Positions 1 through 5,288 are shown, numbered from the stretch's first letter. The stretch is 5,491 bases of DNA from Bdellovibrionales bacterium (GCA_005791855.1 SXUH01000180.1:1-5491); one strand, 5' to 3'. Numbers and translations are program-made. Notes: generated by a model not told the origin, from the sequence alone.

Positions 1-10
1 CCGACCTTCT

Positions 11-1348
11 CTAGAGCAGCCGCAGAAGCTCCTTCTTCGTGAATTCCCGATGAACCCGGTGGTTCATCGAAAGGCCCTTCGGAAGCTCTCCCCGGCCGAA
101 GACGTAGGTCTTGTACTCAGGCGCCAGATCCACCCCGTAGAAGTCGTTCATGGCCTCGATCCAGTCTTTCATGCCGAAGGGCTGGAACGAGCGGCGCTGG
201 ACGTAGTCCCGGAGAAACGGCTTGAGGGACCCGTACTTCCCGTTGAGGTACGCGAAGAAGTCTTTCCCGAAGCCGTAGGCGCGCTCGTCTGTAACCCGGT
301 TGTACTCCCCGTGGTCCGCCATCCGGGAACTCCCCTGGAGGCTCGTGAGGGACGGGTAGCCCGAGTCTCTCCAGCTCGCAAGGCCCTCGTCCACCCAGCC
401 GGAGTTTCCATCGGCGGGCATGACGGCCCGGGCGAAGTACGAATGGAAGAGCTCGTGTCCCAGAGCGTACAGGGCCGTCGCAGTGGCCCCGGCGTACTCC
501 ATCCCCCCCTCGGGAACCGTGTAGATGAGAAGAGCGGGGTGGGGGAAGGGGCCATAGTCGTCCTCGAGCTCCTTCATGATCTTCCGGGTGGCGCTGACGA
601 ACTCCTTTAAGGTGTTCTTGTTGCCCGGCTGCTGCATGTATACCATGGCCGGGATGGTCCGTCCGTCGCTGGAGGAGATGCTAAAAGATTTAGTGAGGAC
701 GCTGTCGGTGGGGACGAGATGGTAGAACAGACAAGACGAGTTGTAGGTCTCCGGATAGGTGATCCGGAACTCCGAATCGCTGAGGGCTTCGACCTCTCCG
801 TTGGTGAAGACCCGGTGAGGCTTGCTCGTCCCCGTGATCCGGACCTTGAGCTCCATGGCGACCCGGTCGAAGAGGAGGTTGGCCGGCAGGAACCGCTCGA
901 GGTAGTCCCGGTCTCGCAGGTCTCCGAGCCAGAACGCGTGCTTGACGTCCGCGTCCGTGAACTCGACGTACTCCCGGATCGGAAGTTTGATCTTCAAGCG
1001 GTGGATCCCCGGGGCGACCTTCTTTAGAATCACCCGAACCTTCGTCTCGCCGGAAGGAGTGGCGGTGAGCCGAGCACTGACCTCTTCTCCATCGAGGTTC
1101 ACGGAGGTGGGGTCGACGACGGAGTCGAAGACCGGAAGACCTTCCTGGACGGTCTCGAAGACGATCTCCGCCGACCCCAGGATTTCCTTCCGAGGGACGT
1201 CGTAGTCGAGCTGGTAGGCCGCGGTTTTAAAATCAGAAAAGACGGCCTTCCCTTCGGGAACGGAGAAGGGCCTAGGAAGGTTCGCGAGGTCCGAGGCGAA
1301 GGCGGAGCCGGCGAGGGAGCACAGGACCAGGAGGAATAAGTTCTTCAT
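11..1348 (-). CDS. Exported short M1-like (gluzincin) zinc metallopeptidase
   Basis: This 445-residue protein is probably an exported zinc aminopeptidase-like enzyme. Seen: a signal peptide with hydrophobic core at residues 4-17 and likely cleavage after SAFA (residue 18); the zinc motif HELFH at 298-302; and Glu321 exactly 18 residues after the second His, giving HExxH-x18-E. GGMEYAG at 281-287 sits where M1 enzymes carry the substrate-binding GxMEN motif, with Tyr in place of the final Asn. Tyr358 in AYGFG is a candidate for the transition-state Tyr of the M1 YxKG-type motif. Residues about 42-210 resemble the M1 N-terminal beta domain. Known of the family: the His, His and second Glu bind zinc, and the Glu of HExxH is the general base. 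At 445 residues it lacks the C-terminal helical domain of classical M1 enzymes. It starts 3 bp after the stop of the upstream Cys-repeat gene, so the two are probably one operon. M61 is the main alternative, but no PDZ domain is visible. Confidence 0.85.
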   Translation of the reverse strand: MKNLFLLVLCSLAGSAFASDLANLPRPFSVPEGKAVFSDFKTAAYQLDYDVPRKEILGSAEIVFETVQEGLPVFDSVVDPTSVNLDGEEVSARLTATPSGETKVRVILKKVAPGIHRLKIKLPIREYVEFTDADVKHAFWLGDLRDRDYLERFLPANLLFDRVAMELKVRITGTSKPHRVFTNGEVEALSDSEFRITYPETYNSSCLFYHLVPTDSVLTKSFSISSSDGRTIPAMVYMQQPGNKNTLKEFVSATRKIMKELEDDYGPFPHPALLIYTVPEGGMEYAGATATALYALGHELFHSYFARAVMPADGNSGWVDEGLASWRDSGYPSLTSLQGSSRMADHGEYNRVTDERAYGFGKDFFAYLNGKYGSLKPFLRDYVQRRSFQPFGMKDWIEAMNDFYGVDLAPEYKTYVFGRGELPKGLSMNHRVHREFTKKELLRLL

Positions 1349-1351
1349 ACG

Positions 1352-1741
1352 TTACTTCTTCTTCGCCTTCGCGGGAGGGCCAAAGCCCTTCTTGGTTAGA
1401 CAGGCTTCGACGATCGACCGCTCCTTCTCGCTCGGAGGAGTGGCGTCCTTTGGCATCGGGATTCCGTTTTCCACGAGGCAGCTGTCGACGGCCTTCTTGA
1501 AGGCTTCCCGCTTCGGATCCGGCGTCTCCTTGCGCATGACCCCTTTCTTCCGAAGGCAGGCGTCCATCTTCTGCCGGTCTTCCGGCGTCGGAGCAACTCC
1601 CGGGGCCGGCCGCTTGACCTTGGTTTCGGTGAGGCACGCTTCGACGTCGTTCTTCTTCAGGCCCTGGCGATCGAGCTGGGCTTCGGCGGTGAGCGAGCTT
1701 AGTAAGAGAGCGAAAGTGAGAGTCATGATTCTTGTCTTCAT
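1352..1741 (-). CDS. Small exported protein with four 26-residue single-cysteine repeats
   Basis: The protein has 129 residues and I do not recognise a named family. A signal peptide spans residues 1-21 (KTR n-region, hydrophobic core 6-17, cleavage after AEA). The mature part is four tandem repeats, each with one Cys at residues 36, 62, 88 and 114, so the period is exactly 26. The shared core is V/M-D/E-A/S-C-L-x3-G/K, followed by a Pro-rich, charged stretch ending near an acidic/basic helix start. The fourth repeat is shortened and runs into a basic tail, KAKKK. Four Cys in an exported protein could form two disulfides or link subunits; that is inference. The start is supported by AAGGA four bases upstream of the ATG. 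It is the first gene of a leftward operon with the metallopeptidase, whose ATG lies 3 bp beyond this stop, so a substrate, inhibitor or partner role is possible but unproven. Confidence 0.8.
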   Translation of the reverse strand: MKTRIMTLTFALLLSSLTAEAQLDRQGLKKNDVEACLTETKVKRPAPGVAPTPEDRQKMDACLRKKGVMRKETPDPKREAFKKAVDSCLVENGIPMPKDATPPSEKERSIVEACLTKKGFGPPAKAKKK

Positions 1742-1774
1742 ACTGTCCTTATCTATGAGCGATTGATGGGAATG

Positions 1775-1803
1775 ATTCTGTATTGAGAGGAAGAGGATTA
1801 CAA
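1775..1803 (-). promoter_or_regulatory. Candidate sigma70-like promoter for the leftward operon
   Basis: Read on the minus strand, TTGTAA (1803-1798) is followed after 17 bp by CAGAAT (1780-1775). Each hexamer matches the sigma70 consensus at four of six positions, with optimal spacing. A start near 1768 would give a leader of about 26 nt carrying the AAGGA ribosome site at 1750-1746. The host's sigma preferences are not known, so this is only a candidate. Confidence 0.35.
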
Positions 1804-1845
1804 GTGCGATGTGTAAAAAAGACGGTTCGTGTCATGCAAAATCTC

Positions 1846-1872
1846 TTTGATTTTTTAAATCTCTGTTACACT
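1846..1872 (+). promoter_or_regulatory. Candidate promoter for the C26-hydrolase/DUF2461 operon
   Basis: TACACT at 1867-1872 is preceded by TG one base upstream (TGTTACACT), an extended -10 pattern. The best -35-like sequence, TTTGAT at 1846-1851, lies 15 bp upstream, which is short, so the extended -10 would have to carry most of the recognition. The predicted start is near 1879, leaving a very short leader that begins at the ribosome-binding site. An 8-bp direct repeat, AAATCTCT (1839-1846 and 1857-1864), overlaps the element and could be an operator. Confidence 0.3.
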
Positions 1873-1878
1873 TACTTT

Positions 1879-1886
1879 AAGAGGAG
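1879..1886 (+). promoter_or_regulatory. Strong Shine-Dalgarno that fixes the 1892 start
   Basis: AAGAGGAG ends five bases before the ATG at 1892. It supports this start and therefore inclusion of the signal peptide in the C26-type hydrolase. Confidence 0.75.
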
Positions 1887-1891
1887 ATCTC

Positions 1892-2707
1892 ATGCAAAAA
1901 AAATACCTGGTCTGGGGCCTGGCATTCCTGGTTTCGTTCTCCGCCGTCGCTGAAACCGTCGTTATCGGCTGCACCACCAAGTGCACCGGATCCTACAGCA
2001 AGGCCCTGAAGAAGGTCTCTGAAATCTTCAAAACGCAGCTCACCGTCTTGGACCTCTCCGCGACGTCCTCGCCGGACCTCGAGAAGGTGGACGGGATCGT
2101 CATCCCCGGGGGAGTGGACATCGATCCCAAGTACTACCTCTCCGAGGTGGAAGAGGAGCTCCGGGTCTACACGAGGAAGCTCGACCACCTGGTGGAGTAC
2201 ACCAGTAATGGCAAGAAGCGGGACCCCTTCGAGTTCGGGCTCCTGGGCCGGTACTTCAAGGACCGGAAGCTCGAGGACCTCCCGGTCCTGGGGATCTGCC
2301 GGGGCATGCAGATGCTCGCCGTTTCTCAGGGGATCCCCTTGTACGTCGACATCAAGACGGAGCTCGGGATCCGGAACCGCCGGGACCTGATGGACCAGAT
2401 AAATGTCAGCGACAGCGACTCCATCCTCCGCGAGCTCTTCCCCGGCTTGAGCTTCCTGGCGGTCAAGAACCACCACCAGGGAGTCCGCATGGACTACTAC
2501 TTGAAGAACTCCGCCCGATGGCCTAATGTGAAGCTGACCGCGGTCTCGAACACTGGCCTCATCGCCGAGGGCCTGGAGTTCAACGACCGGCCCGTGCTCG
2601 GGGTCCAGTTCCACCCGGAGGAGGAGTTCACCACCCAGGGGAGCAAGATCTTCAGCTGGCTGGTGCGGGCCGCGATGAAGCGAAAGGAATCGAGGAAGCT
2701 CCCATGA
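1892..2707 (+). CDS. Exported class I glutamine amidotransferase-like hydrolase (peptidase C26, gamma-glutamyl hydrolase type)
   Basis: The protein has 271 residues. It probably hydrolyses a gamma-glutamyl amide bond; the substrate is unknown. Seen: signal peptide 1-20 (KK n-region, cleavage after AVA); IPGGVDIDP at 71-79; the nucleophile elbow GICRGMQ with Cys136; KNHHQG at 192-197; and GVQFHPE with His241 and Glu243, completing a Cys-His-Glu triad. These motifs and their order match the PuuD/gamma-glutamyl-GABA hydrolase family of class I amidotransferases. Known members such as PuuD are cytoplasmic, so the clear signal peptide suggests a periplasmic or secreted role, for example on polyglutamylated or cell-wall-derived peptides (inference). 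No synthase domain is fused. The last four bases overlap the next gene as ATGA, indicating translational coupling. Catalytic residues look intact. The specific substrate assignment is weak, the fold assignment strong. Confidence 0.88.
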   Translation: MQKKYLVWGLAFLVSFSAVAETVVIGCTTKCTGSYSKALKKVSEIFKTQLTVLDLSATSSPDLEKVDGIVIPGGVDIDPKYYLSEVEEELRVYTRKLDHLVEYTSNGKKRDPFEFGLLGRYFKDRKLEDLPVLGICRGMQMLAVSQGIPLYVDIKTELGIRNRRDLMDQINVSDSDSILRELFPGLSFLAVKNHHQGVRMDYYLKNSARWPNVKLTAVSNTGLIAEGLEFNDRPVLGVQFHPEEEFTTQGSKIFSWLVRAAMKRKESRKLP

Positions 2708-3366
2708 AGAATGCTCTCAGCTTTTTAAAGAAGATCAAGAAGAACAACAACACGCCCTGGATGCACGCGCACAAGGACGAGTACCAGCTCGCCAAGAGAG
2801 AGTTCGAGTTCCTCGTGCAGGAGCTCATCGTCCGGATCCGCGAGTGGGACGAGCGGCTCCCGGACCTCGAGCCCAAGGACTGCGTCTTCCGCTTCAACCG
2901 GGACACGCGCTTCAGCGAGAACAAGAATCCCTACAAGGAAAACTTCGGCGCCTACTTCGCCTACGGCGGGAAGAAGGGCCACCTGCCGGGGTACTACCTC
3001 CACGTCTCTCCCAAGGAAGTCTTCGTCGCCGGAGGAGTGTGGATGCCCGAACCTGACAAGCTCCTTCGGTTGCGCCGGTACCTCCTGAACCACGGAGACG
3101 AGCTGCGGAAGATTCTGGGAGAGAAGAAGTTCAAGAAAGCTTTCCCGGGCCTTGACACGGAACAGACCCTGACGCGCGCGCCGAAGGGCTTCCCCGCGGA
3201 TCATCCGCAGGTGGAGTTCATGAAGCTCAAGAGCTTCACCGTCTCCGCTCCCGTGGGCCTCCCGGAGGTTACCAAACCGGGCTTCGGAAAACTGGTAGAC
3301 AAGAGCTTCCAGCTGATCCGACCCTTCAACCACTTCCTCGCCCGCGCTCTCTCAGAATCCGATTAG
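2704..3366 (+). CDS. DUF2461 family protein (TIGR02453-like)
   Basis: The 220-residue product matches DUF2461 along its whole length, which is about the usual size. Recognisable blocks are an N-terminal helix with FLKKIKKNNNTPW (7-19), the hallmark FRFNRDTRFSENKNPYK (62-78), GYYLHVSP (96-103), the GGVWMPEP block (110-117), and LTRAPKGFPADHPQ (156-169) followed by LKSFTV (175-180). The biochemical function of the family is not established. There is no signal peptide, so it should be cytoplasmic, unlike its operon partner. The start ATG overlaps the upstream stop (ATGA), and GAGGAAG at 2692-2698 inside the previous gene provides a ribosome site. The coupling implies equal expression with the exported C26 hydrolase; whether they share a pathway is unknown. 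No terminator with a U-tract was found downstream. Confidence 0.88.
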   Translation: MKNALSFLKKIKKNNNTPWMHAHKDEYQLAKREFEFLVQELIVRIREWDERLPDLEPKDCVFRFNRDTRFSENKNPYKENFGAYFAYGGKKGHLPGYYLHVSPKEVFVAGGVWMPEPDKLLRLRRYLLNHGDELRKILGEKKFKKAFPGLDTEQTLTRAPKGFPADHPQVEFMKLKSFTVSAPVGLPEVTKPGFGKLVDKSFQLIRPFNHFLARALSESD

Positions 3367-3389
3367 AGCACTTGGGTACCGGTGACATT

Positions 3390-3419
3390 CTGACTTCACC
3401 CTCGGTGGAAACCTAGTAT
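3390..3419 (+). promoter_or_regulatory. Candidate promoter for the beta/gamma-crystallin gene
   Basis: CTGACT (3390-3395) and TAGTAT (3414-3419) are separated by 18 bp, each matching the sigma70 consensus at four of six positions. It lies in the 143-bp gap after the DUF2461 gene and would give a leader of about 84 nt. A second AT-rich patch, with the inverted pair ATTAA/TTAAT at 3470-3488, lies closer to the gene and could be an alternative -10 or a regulator site. Confidence 0.3.
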
Positions 3420-3497
3420 CTTCTAACAGCCCTTGGATTTGAGTGGGCGATCCCTTCCCCGTCTCTATGATTAAGGAGTGATATTAATCTTTCAGAC

Positions 3498-3502
3498 GAG
3501 GT
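3498..3502 (+). promoter_or_regulatory. Shine-Dalgarno GAGGT for the 3510 start
   Basis: GAGGT lies seven bases upstream of the ATG at 3510, supporting this start and the signal peptide that follows it. Confidence 0.6.
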
Positions 3503-3509
3503 AACAAGC

Positions 3510-4118
3510 ATGAATGCATTGAAATCTTTCCTGATCCTTCTCCTCTCCGTGGCGCTCACGGACCCAGGGTTCGCTCAGAGAAATCCAGGACCACGTCCCC
3601 CGAGGCCTACGCCGAACCCGAGACCCGCCCCGCCGCCGAGGCCACCGATCCCGCCGCGGCCGATGCCAAGACCGCTCCCGCCGAGACCGGAACCACGGCC
3701 AATCCCGAGACCAGTGCCGATCCCGAGACCGGCGCCGAGACCGAATCCGTACCCGAGACCGATCCCGAGACCGCGACCGGCACCGATGCCAAGGCCGATC
3801 CCGAGACCAGTGCCGATCCCAAGACCGTACCCGATCCCGGCCCCGACCAACTCGCAGGCCTGCTTCTACGAGTACGAGAACTTCCAGGGTCGCAGCTTCT
3901 GTCTGCGCCCAGGGCAGTCGGTCTCCGACCTCCGGACCTACGGCATGGACAACGAGATCTCCTCGGCCATCATCCCGGCCGGGTTCACGGTCGCCGTCTA
4001 CGAGTACGCTGACTACTACGGCTACTCCGTCGAGCTCCAGGGCGTGATCTACGACCTCTCCGACTACAACTACGAGTGGGACGATTCGATCTCGGCGATC
4101 GACTACACCCAGTACTAA
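3510..4118 (+). CDS. Exported Pro/Arg-rich protein with C-terminal calcium-type beta/gamma-crystallin domain
   Basis: The protein has 202 residues in three parts. A signal peptide covers 1-22 (cleavage after GFA). Residues 24-112 form a Pro/Arg tract with 47 Pro and 18 Arg and a single acidic residue (Glu61); from 58 to 112 every second residue is Pro. Residues 117-199 form a beta/gamma-crystallin domain of two Greek-key motifs. Each has the aromatic-x6-Gly signature (Tyr120...Gly127 and Tyr164...Gly171). The first calcium motif, DNEISS (147-152), is canonical for N/D-N/D-x-x-S/T-S; the second, DDSISA (191-196), has Ala in the last position. Cys118 and Cys131 flank the first hairpin and could pair. 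Microbial domains of this type commonly bind Ca2+ and are stabilised by it. The cationic tract should be an extended polyproline-II rod that could tether the domain to the envelope (inference). The gene is monocistronic, with a terminator just downstream. Confidence 0.88.
   Translation: MNALKSFLILLLSVALTDPGFAQRNPGPRPPRPTPNPRPAPPPRPPIPPRPMPRPLPPRPEPRPIPRPVPIPRPAPRPNPYPRPIPRPRPAPMPRPIPRPVPIPRPYPIPAPTNSQACFYEYENFQGRSFCLRPGQSVSDLRTYGMDNEISSAIIPAGFTVAVYEYADYYGYSVELQGVIYDLSDYNYEWDDSISAIDYTQY
3579..3845 (+). repeat. Low-complexity Pro-X/Pro-Arg coding repeat
   Basis: This is the DNA encoding the Pro/Arg tract of the crystallin-domain protein. It is built from variants of a 12-bp unit of the form ATCCCGAGACCG. 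A 23-bp perfect copy lies at 3702-3724 and 3798-3820 (offset 96 bp), inside a 13-residue peptide (PRPIPRPVPIPRP, residues 62-74) repeated exactly at 94-106. Arg is encoded by AGA or AGG in 14 of 18 cases, unlike the flanking crystallin domain, which uses CGC or CGG. The pattern is expected from unequal or slipped-strand expansion. Confidence 0.85.
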
Positions 4119-4133
4119 AGACTAACTCCTTTC

Positions 4134-4160
4134 GCCCCTGGCTCACGCCAGGGGCTTTAT
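4134..4160 (+). terminator. Intrinsic terminator after the beta/gamma-crystallin gene
   Basis: A perfect 9-bp GC-rich stem, GCCCCTGGC (4134-4142) with GCCAGGGGC (4147-4155), closes a 4-base loop (TCAC) and is followed by TTTAT. It begins 15 bp after the stop codon. The U-tract is short but the stem is very stable. Confidence 0.85.
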
Positions 4161-4184
4161 CTCTCGCTCCGTTCGGCTTACCAT
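4156..4184 (+). promoter_or_regulatory. Possible promoter overlapping the terminator tail, suggesting a leaderless start
   Basis: TACCAT at 4179-4184 has a weak -35-like TTTATC 17 bp upstream, inside the terminator's T-tract. Transcription would start six or seven bases downstream, at about the ATG at 4191, giving a leaderless or near-leaderless message. The only ribosome-site-like sequence, AGGTGG at 4185-4190, abuts the ATG and is too close for normal spacing. There is no alternative in-frame ATG between the terminator and 4191. Confidence 0.3.
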
Positions 4185-4190
4185 AGGTGG

Positions 4191-5213
4191 ATGAACATCT
4201 TCCTCGCCCTCCTCTTCCTCGCCACCTCCGCCCTCGCCAATGAAGCGGGCCTCATGCAGGAGTGCGCGAAGCGCGACATCCCGGCCTGCGTAAAGCTCGG
4301 CGCCTTTTACCTGAGTAAGTCGGAGTGGGAGAAGGCGTACATCGTCGGGGAGGCGCTCTGTAGCAAGGGAGAAGTGGAGGGGTGCACCTACGCCGGGGCA
4401 GCACTCCTCGCGCAGAGTAAGATCCCCGAGGCTTCGAAGTTCCTGACCAAGGCCTGCGACGAGTTCGAACCCTACGCCTGCCGGTCCCTCGGCCGGCTCA
4501 TGAAGAAGACCGGCGAGAGCGCCCTGAGCAAGATGTACTTCAAGCGCTCCTGCTTCTACGGTCTGCGGGAGCAGTGTGCGAAGACGAAGGACGCGAAGCC
4601 CCTCCTGAGCGGCACGGCCCTGAGCCTGGTCAAGCAGATCAACACGGACTGCGAAGATCCGAAGCATAAGTTCTGCGAGGCCCACCTCTCCGCGATCAAG
4701 ACCTGCGCCCCGCCGCTCACCAAGCAGGACTGCCAGCTCCTCGCGGGCCACCTCTCGATCTACTTCCGGGCGAAGTTCCTCCAGGCCGAGGCGAAGCTCC
4801 ACCTCCTGAGTCTCCACACCGCGCTGAGGGCCCTGAAGGGGGACCCGAAGATCGCCGCCTACACCTACGACCTCTCGAAGGCCCTGAGGGACGTGAAGCA
4901 GAAGGAGAACCACCGGTACGTCTTCGGTTTCATGGCCAGCTGTGCGAAGAAGTACGTGAAGGGGAGGAAGGTGAAGACCACTTCCCTCGAGCTCTACCCG
5001 AAGTCCTACAAGGCCCTCGGGGTGCGGGCCCAGGCGAACATCCGGCTCTTCTTCTCCAAGGGACCCGCGGCCGACTGCTATGACCCGAAGGCCGGGTACG
5101 AGGCCTTCGCCGTGGGAGCCCTCGACCCCGAGGATCCATCCCGGTTGGACGTGTGGAGAGTGAACCAGGACAAGGACATCGAGAACGTCCGGGACGGGTT
5201 GCCGGAGCCGTGA
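4191..5213 (+). CDS. Exported Sel1/Hcp-like cysteine-repeat protein with pilin-like C-terminal domain
   Basis: The protein has 340 residues. A short signal peptide (1-16, cleavage after ALA) lacks basic n-region residues. Residues 20-165 contain CX7C pairs at Cys25/33, 57/65, 89/97, 121/129 and 154/162, the first four starting exactly 32 residues apart; Cys172/181 may be a remnant. This resembles disulfide-stapled Sel1-like repeats, as in Helicobacter cysteine-rich (Hcp) proteins, which form alpha/alpha solenoids. The C-terminal half, about 190-340, looks different. QAEAKLHLLSLHTALRAL (198-215), the HRYVFGF block (241-247) and AFAVGALDP...LDVWRVNQDKDIENV (305-333) follow the order of the soluble domain of deltaproteobacterial/Bdellovibrio type IV pilins. 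The prepilin N-terminus is absent; Cys251 and Cys296 could form the pilin-style C-terminal disulfide. The pilin resemblance is from memory and is inference. A role in envelope or pilus-associated protein interaction is possible. It follows a terminator, so it is probably transcribed alone. Confidence 0.82.
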   Translation: MNIFLALLFLATSALANEAGLMQECAKRDIPACVKLGAFYLSKSEWEKAYIVGEALCSKGEVEGCTYAGAALLAQSKIPEASKFLTKACDEFEPYACRSLGRLMKKTGESALSKMYFKRSCFYGLREQCAKTKDAKPLLSGTALSLVKQINTDCEDPKHKFCEAHLSAIKTCAPPLTKQDCQLLAGHLSIYFRAKFLQAEAKLHLLSLHTALRALKGDPKIAAYTYDLSKALRDVKQKENHRYVFGFMASCAKKYVKGRKVKTTSLELYPKSYKALGVRAQANIRLFFSKGPAADCYDPKAGYEAFAVGALDPEDPSRLDVWRVNQDKDIENVRDGLPEP

Positions 5214-5215
5214 AA

Positions 5216-5286
5216 AGTTGGCATCTGGCCCGCCGGGTGACCAGGGGAGCTGGCTTCCCCTTCGCAACTGCATGAAACCCGGGCCA
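5216..5286 (+). other. GC-rich foldable segment after the Sel1/pilin-like gene
   Basis: Several inverted repeats are nested here: AGTTG/CAACT (5216-5220 with 5265-5269), CCC-GCC-GGG (5229-5237) inside CTGG/CCAG (5225-5228 with 5241-5244), GGGGA/TCCCC (5244-5248 with 5256-5260), and TGGCCCG/CGGGCCA (5226-5232 with 5280-5286). Some pairings exclude one another. There is no clean hairpin plus U-run, so it may be an imperfect terminator or a structured 3' end. I recognise no known RNA family. Confidence 0.35.
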
Positions 5287-5288
5287 AA

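Noticed and set aside
50..610. Plus-strand open frame inside the metallopeptidase region
   Set aside because: It overlaps the zinc-site region of a well-supported minus-strand gene and has no signal peptide or motif.
1310..1348. Lipoprotein signal in the metallopeptidase (LVLC near residue 10)
   Set aside because: The residue before Cys10 is Leu, not Ala, Gly or Ser, and a better signal peptidase I site (SAFA) follows.
1834..1953. Small upstream frame starting at the ATG at 1834, overlapping the C26 hydrolase start
   Set aside because: About 40 codons with no ribosome site and ending inside the real gene in another frame; it predates the likely transcription start.
1877..2614. Antisense open frame opposite the C26 hydrolase
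   Set aside because: The sense strand carries complete catalytic motifs and a strong ribosome site; the antisense product has shadow composition only.
3381..3408. Hairpin-like repeats (GGTGA/TCACC, CACC/GGTG) after the DUF2461 gene as a terminator
   Set aside because: Stems are only 4-5 bp and no T-run follows, so a terminator cannot be supported.
3702..3820. Possible CRISPR-like repeat (23-bp exact copies)
   Set aside because: There are only two copies, lying in frame inside a low-complexity coding tract, with spacer sequence made of the same Pro/Arg units.
3575..3850. Antisense Gly-Leu/Ile-rich frame that looks like a glycine-repeat protein
   Set aside because: It is the direct complement of the Pro/Arg repeat (CCG read backwards gives Gly codons). 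It has no ribosome site and no domain.
4143..5273. Long antisense open frame (376 codons) opposite the Sel1/pilin-like gene
   Set aside because: It is longer than the sense gene but shows the Leu/Val/Glu/Gly-rich composition of a GC-rich shadow and has no recognisable motif. The sense frame has a signal peptide and strictly periodic cysteines.
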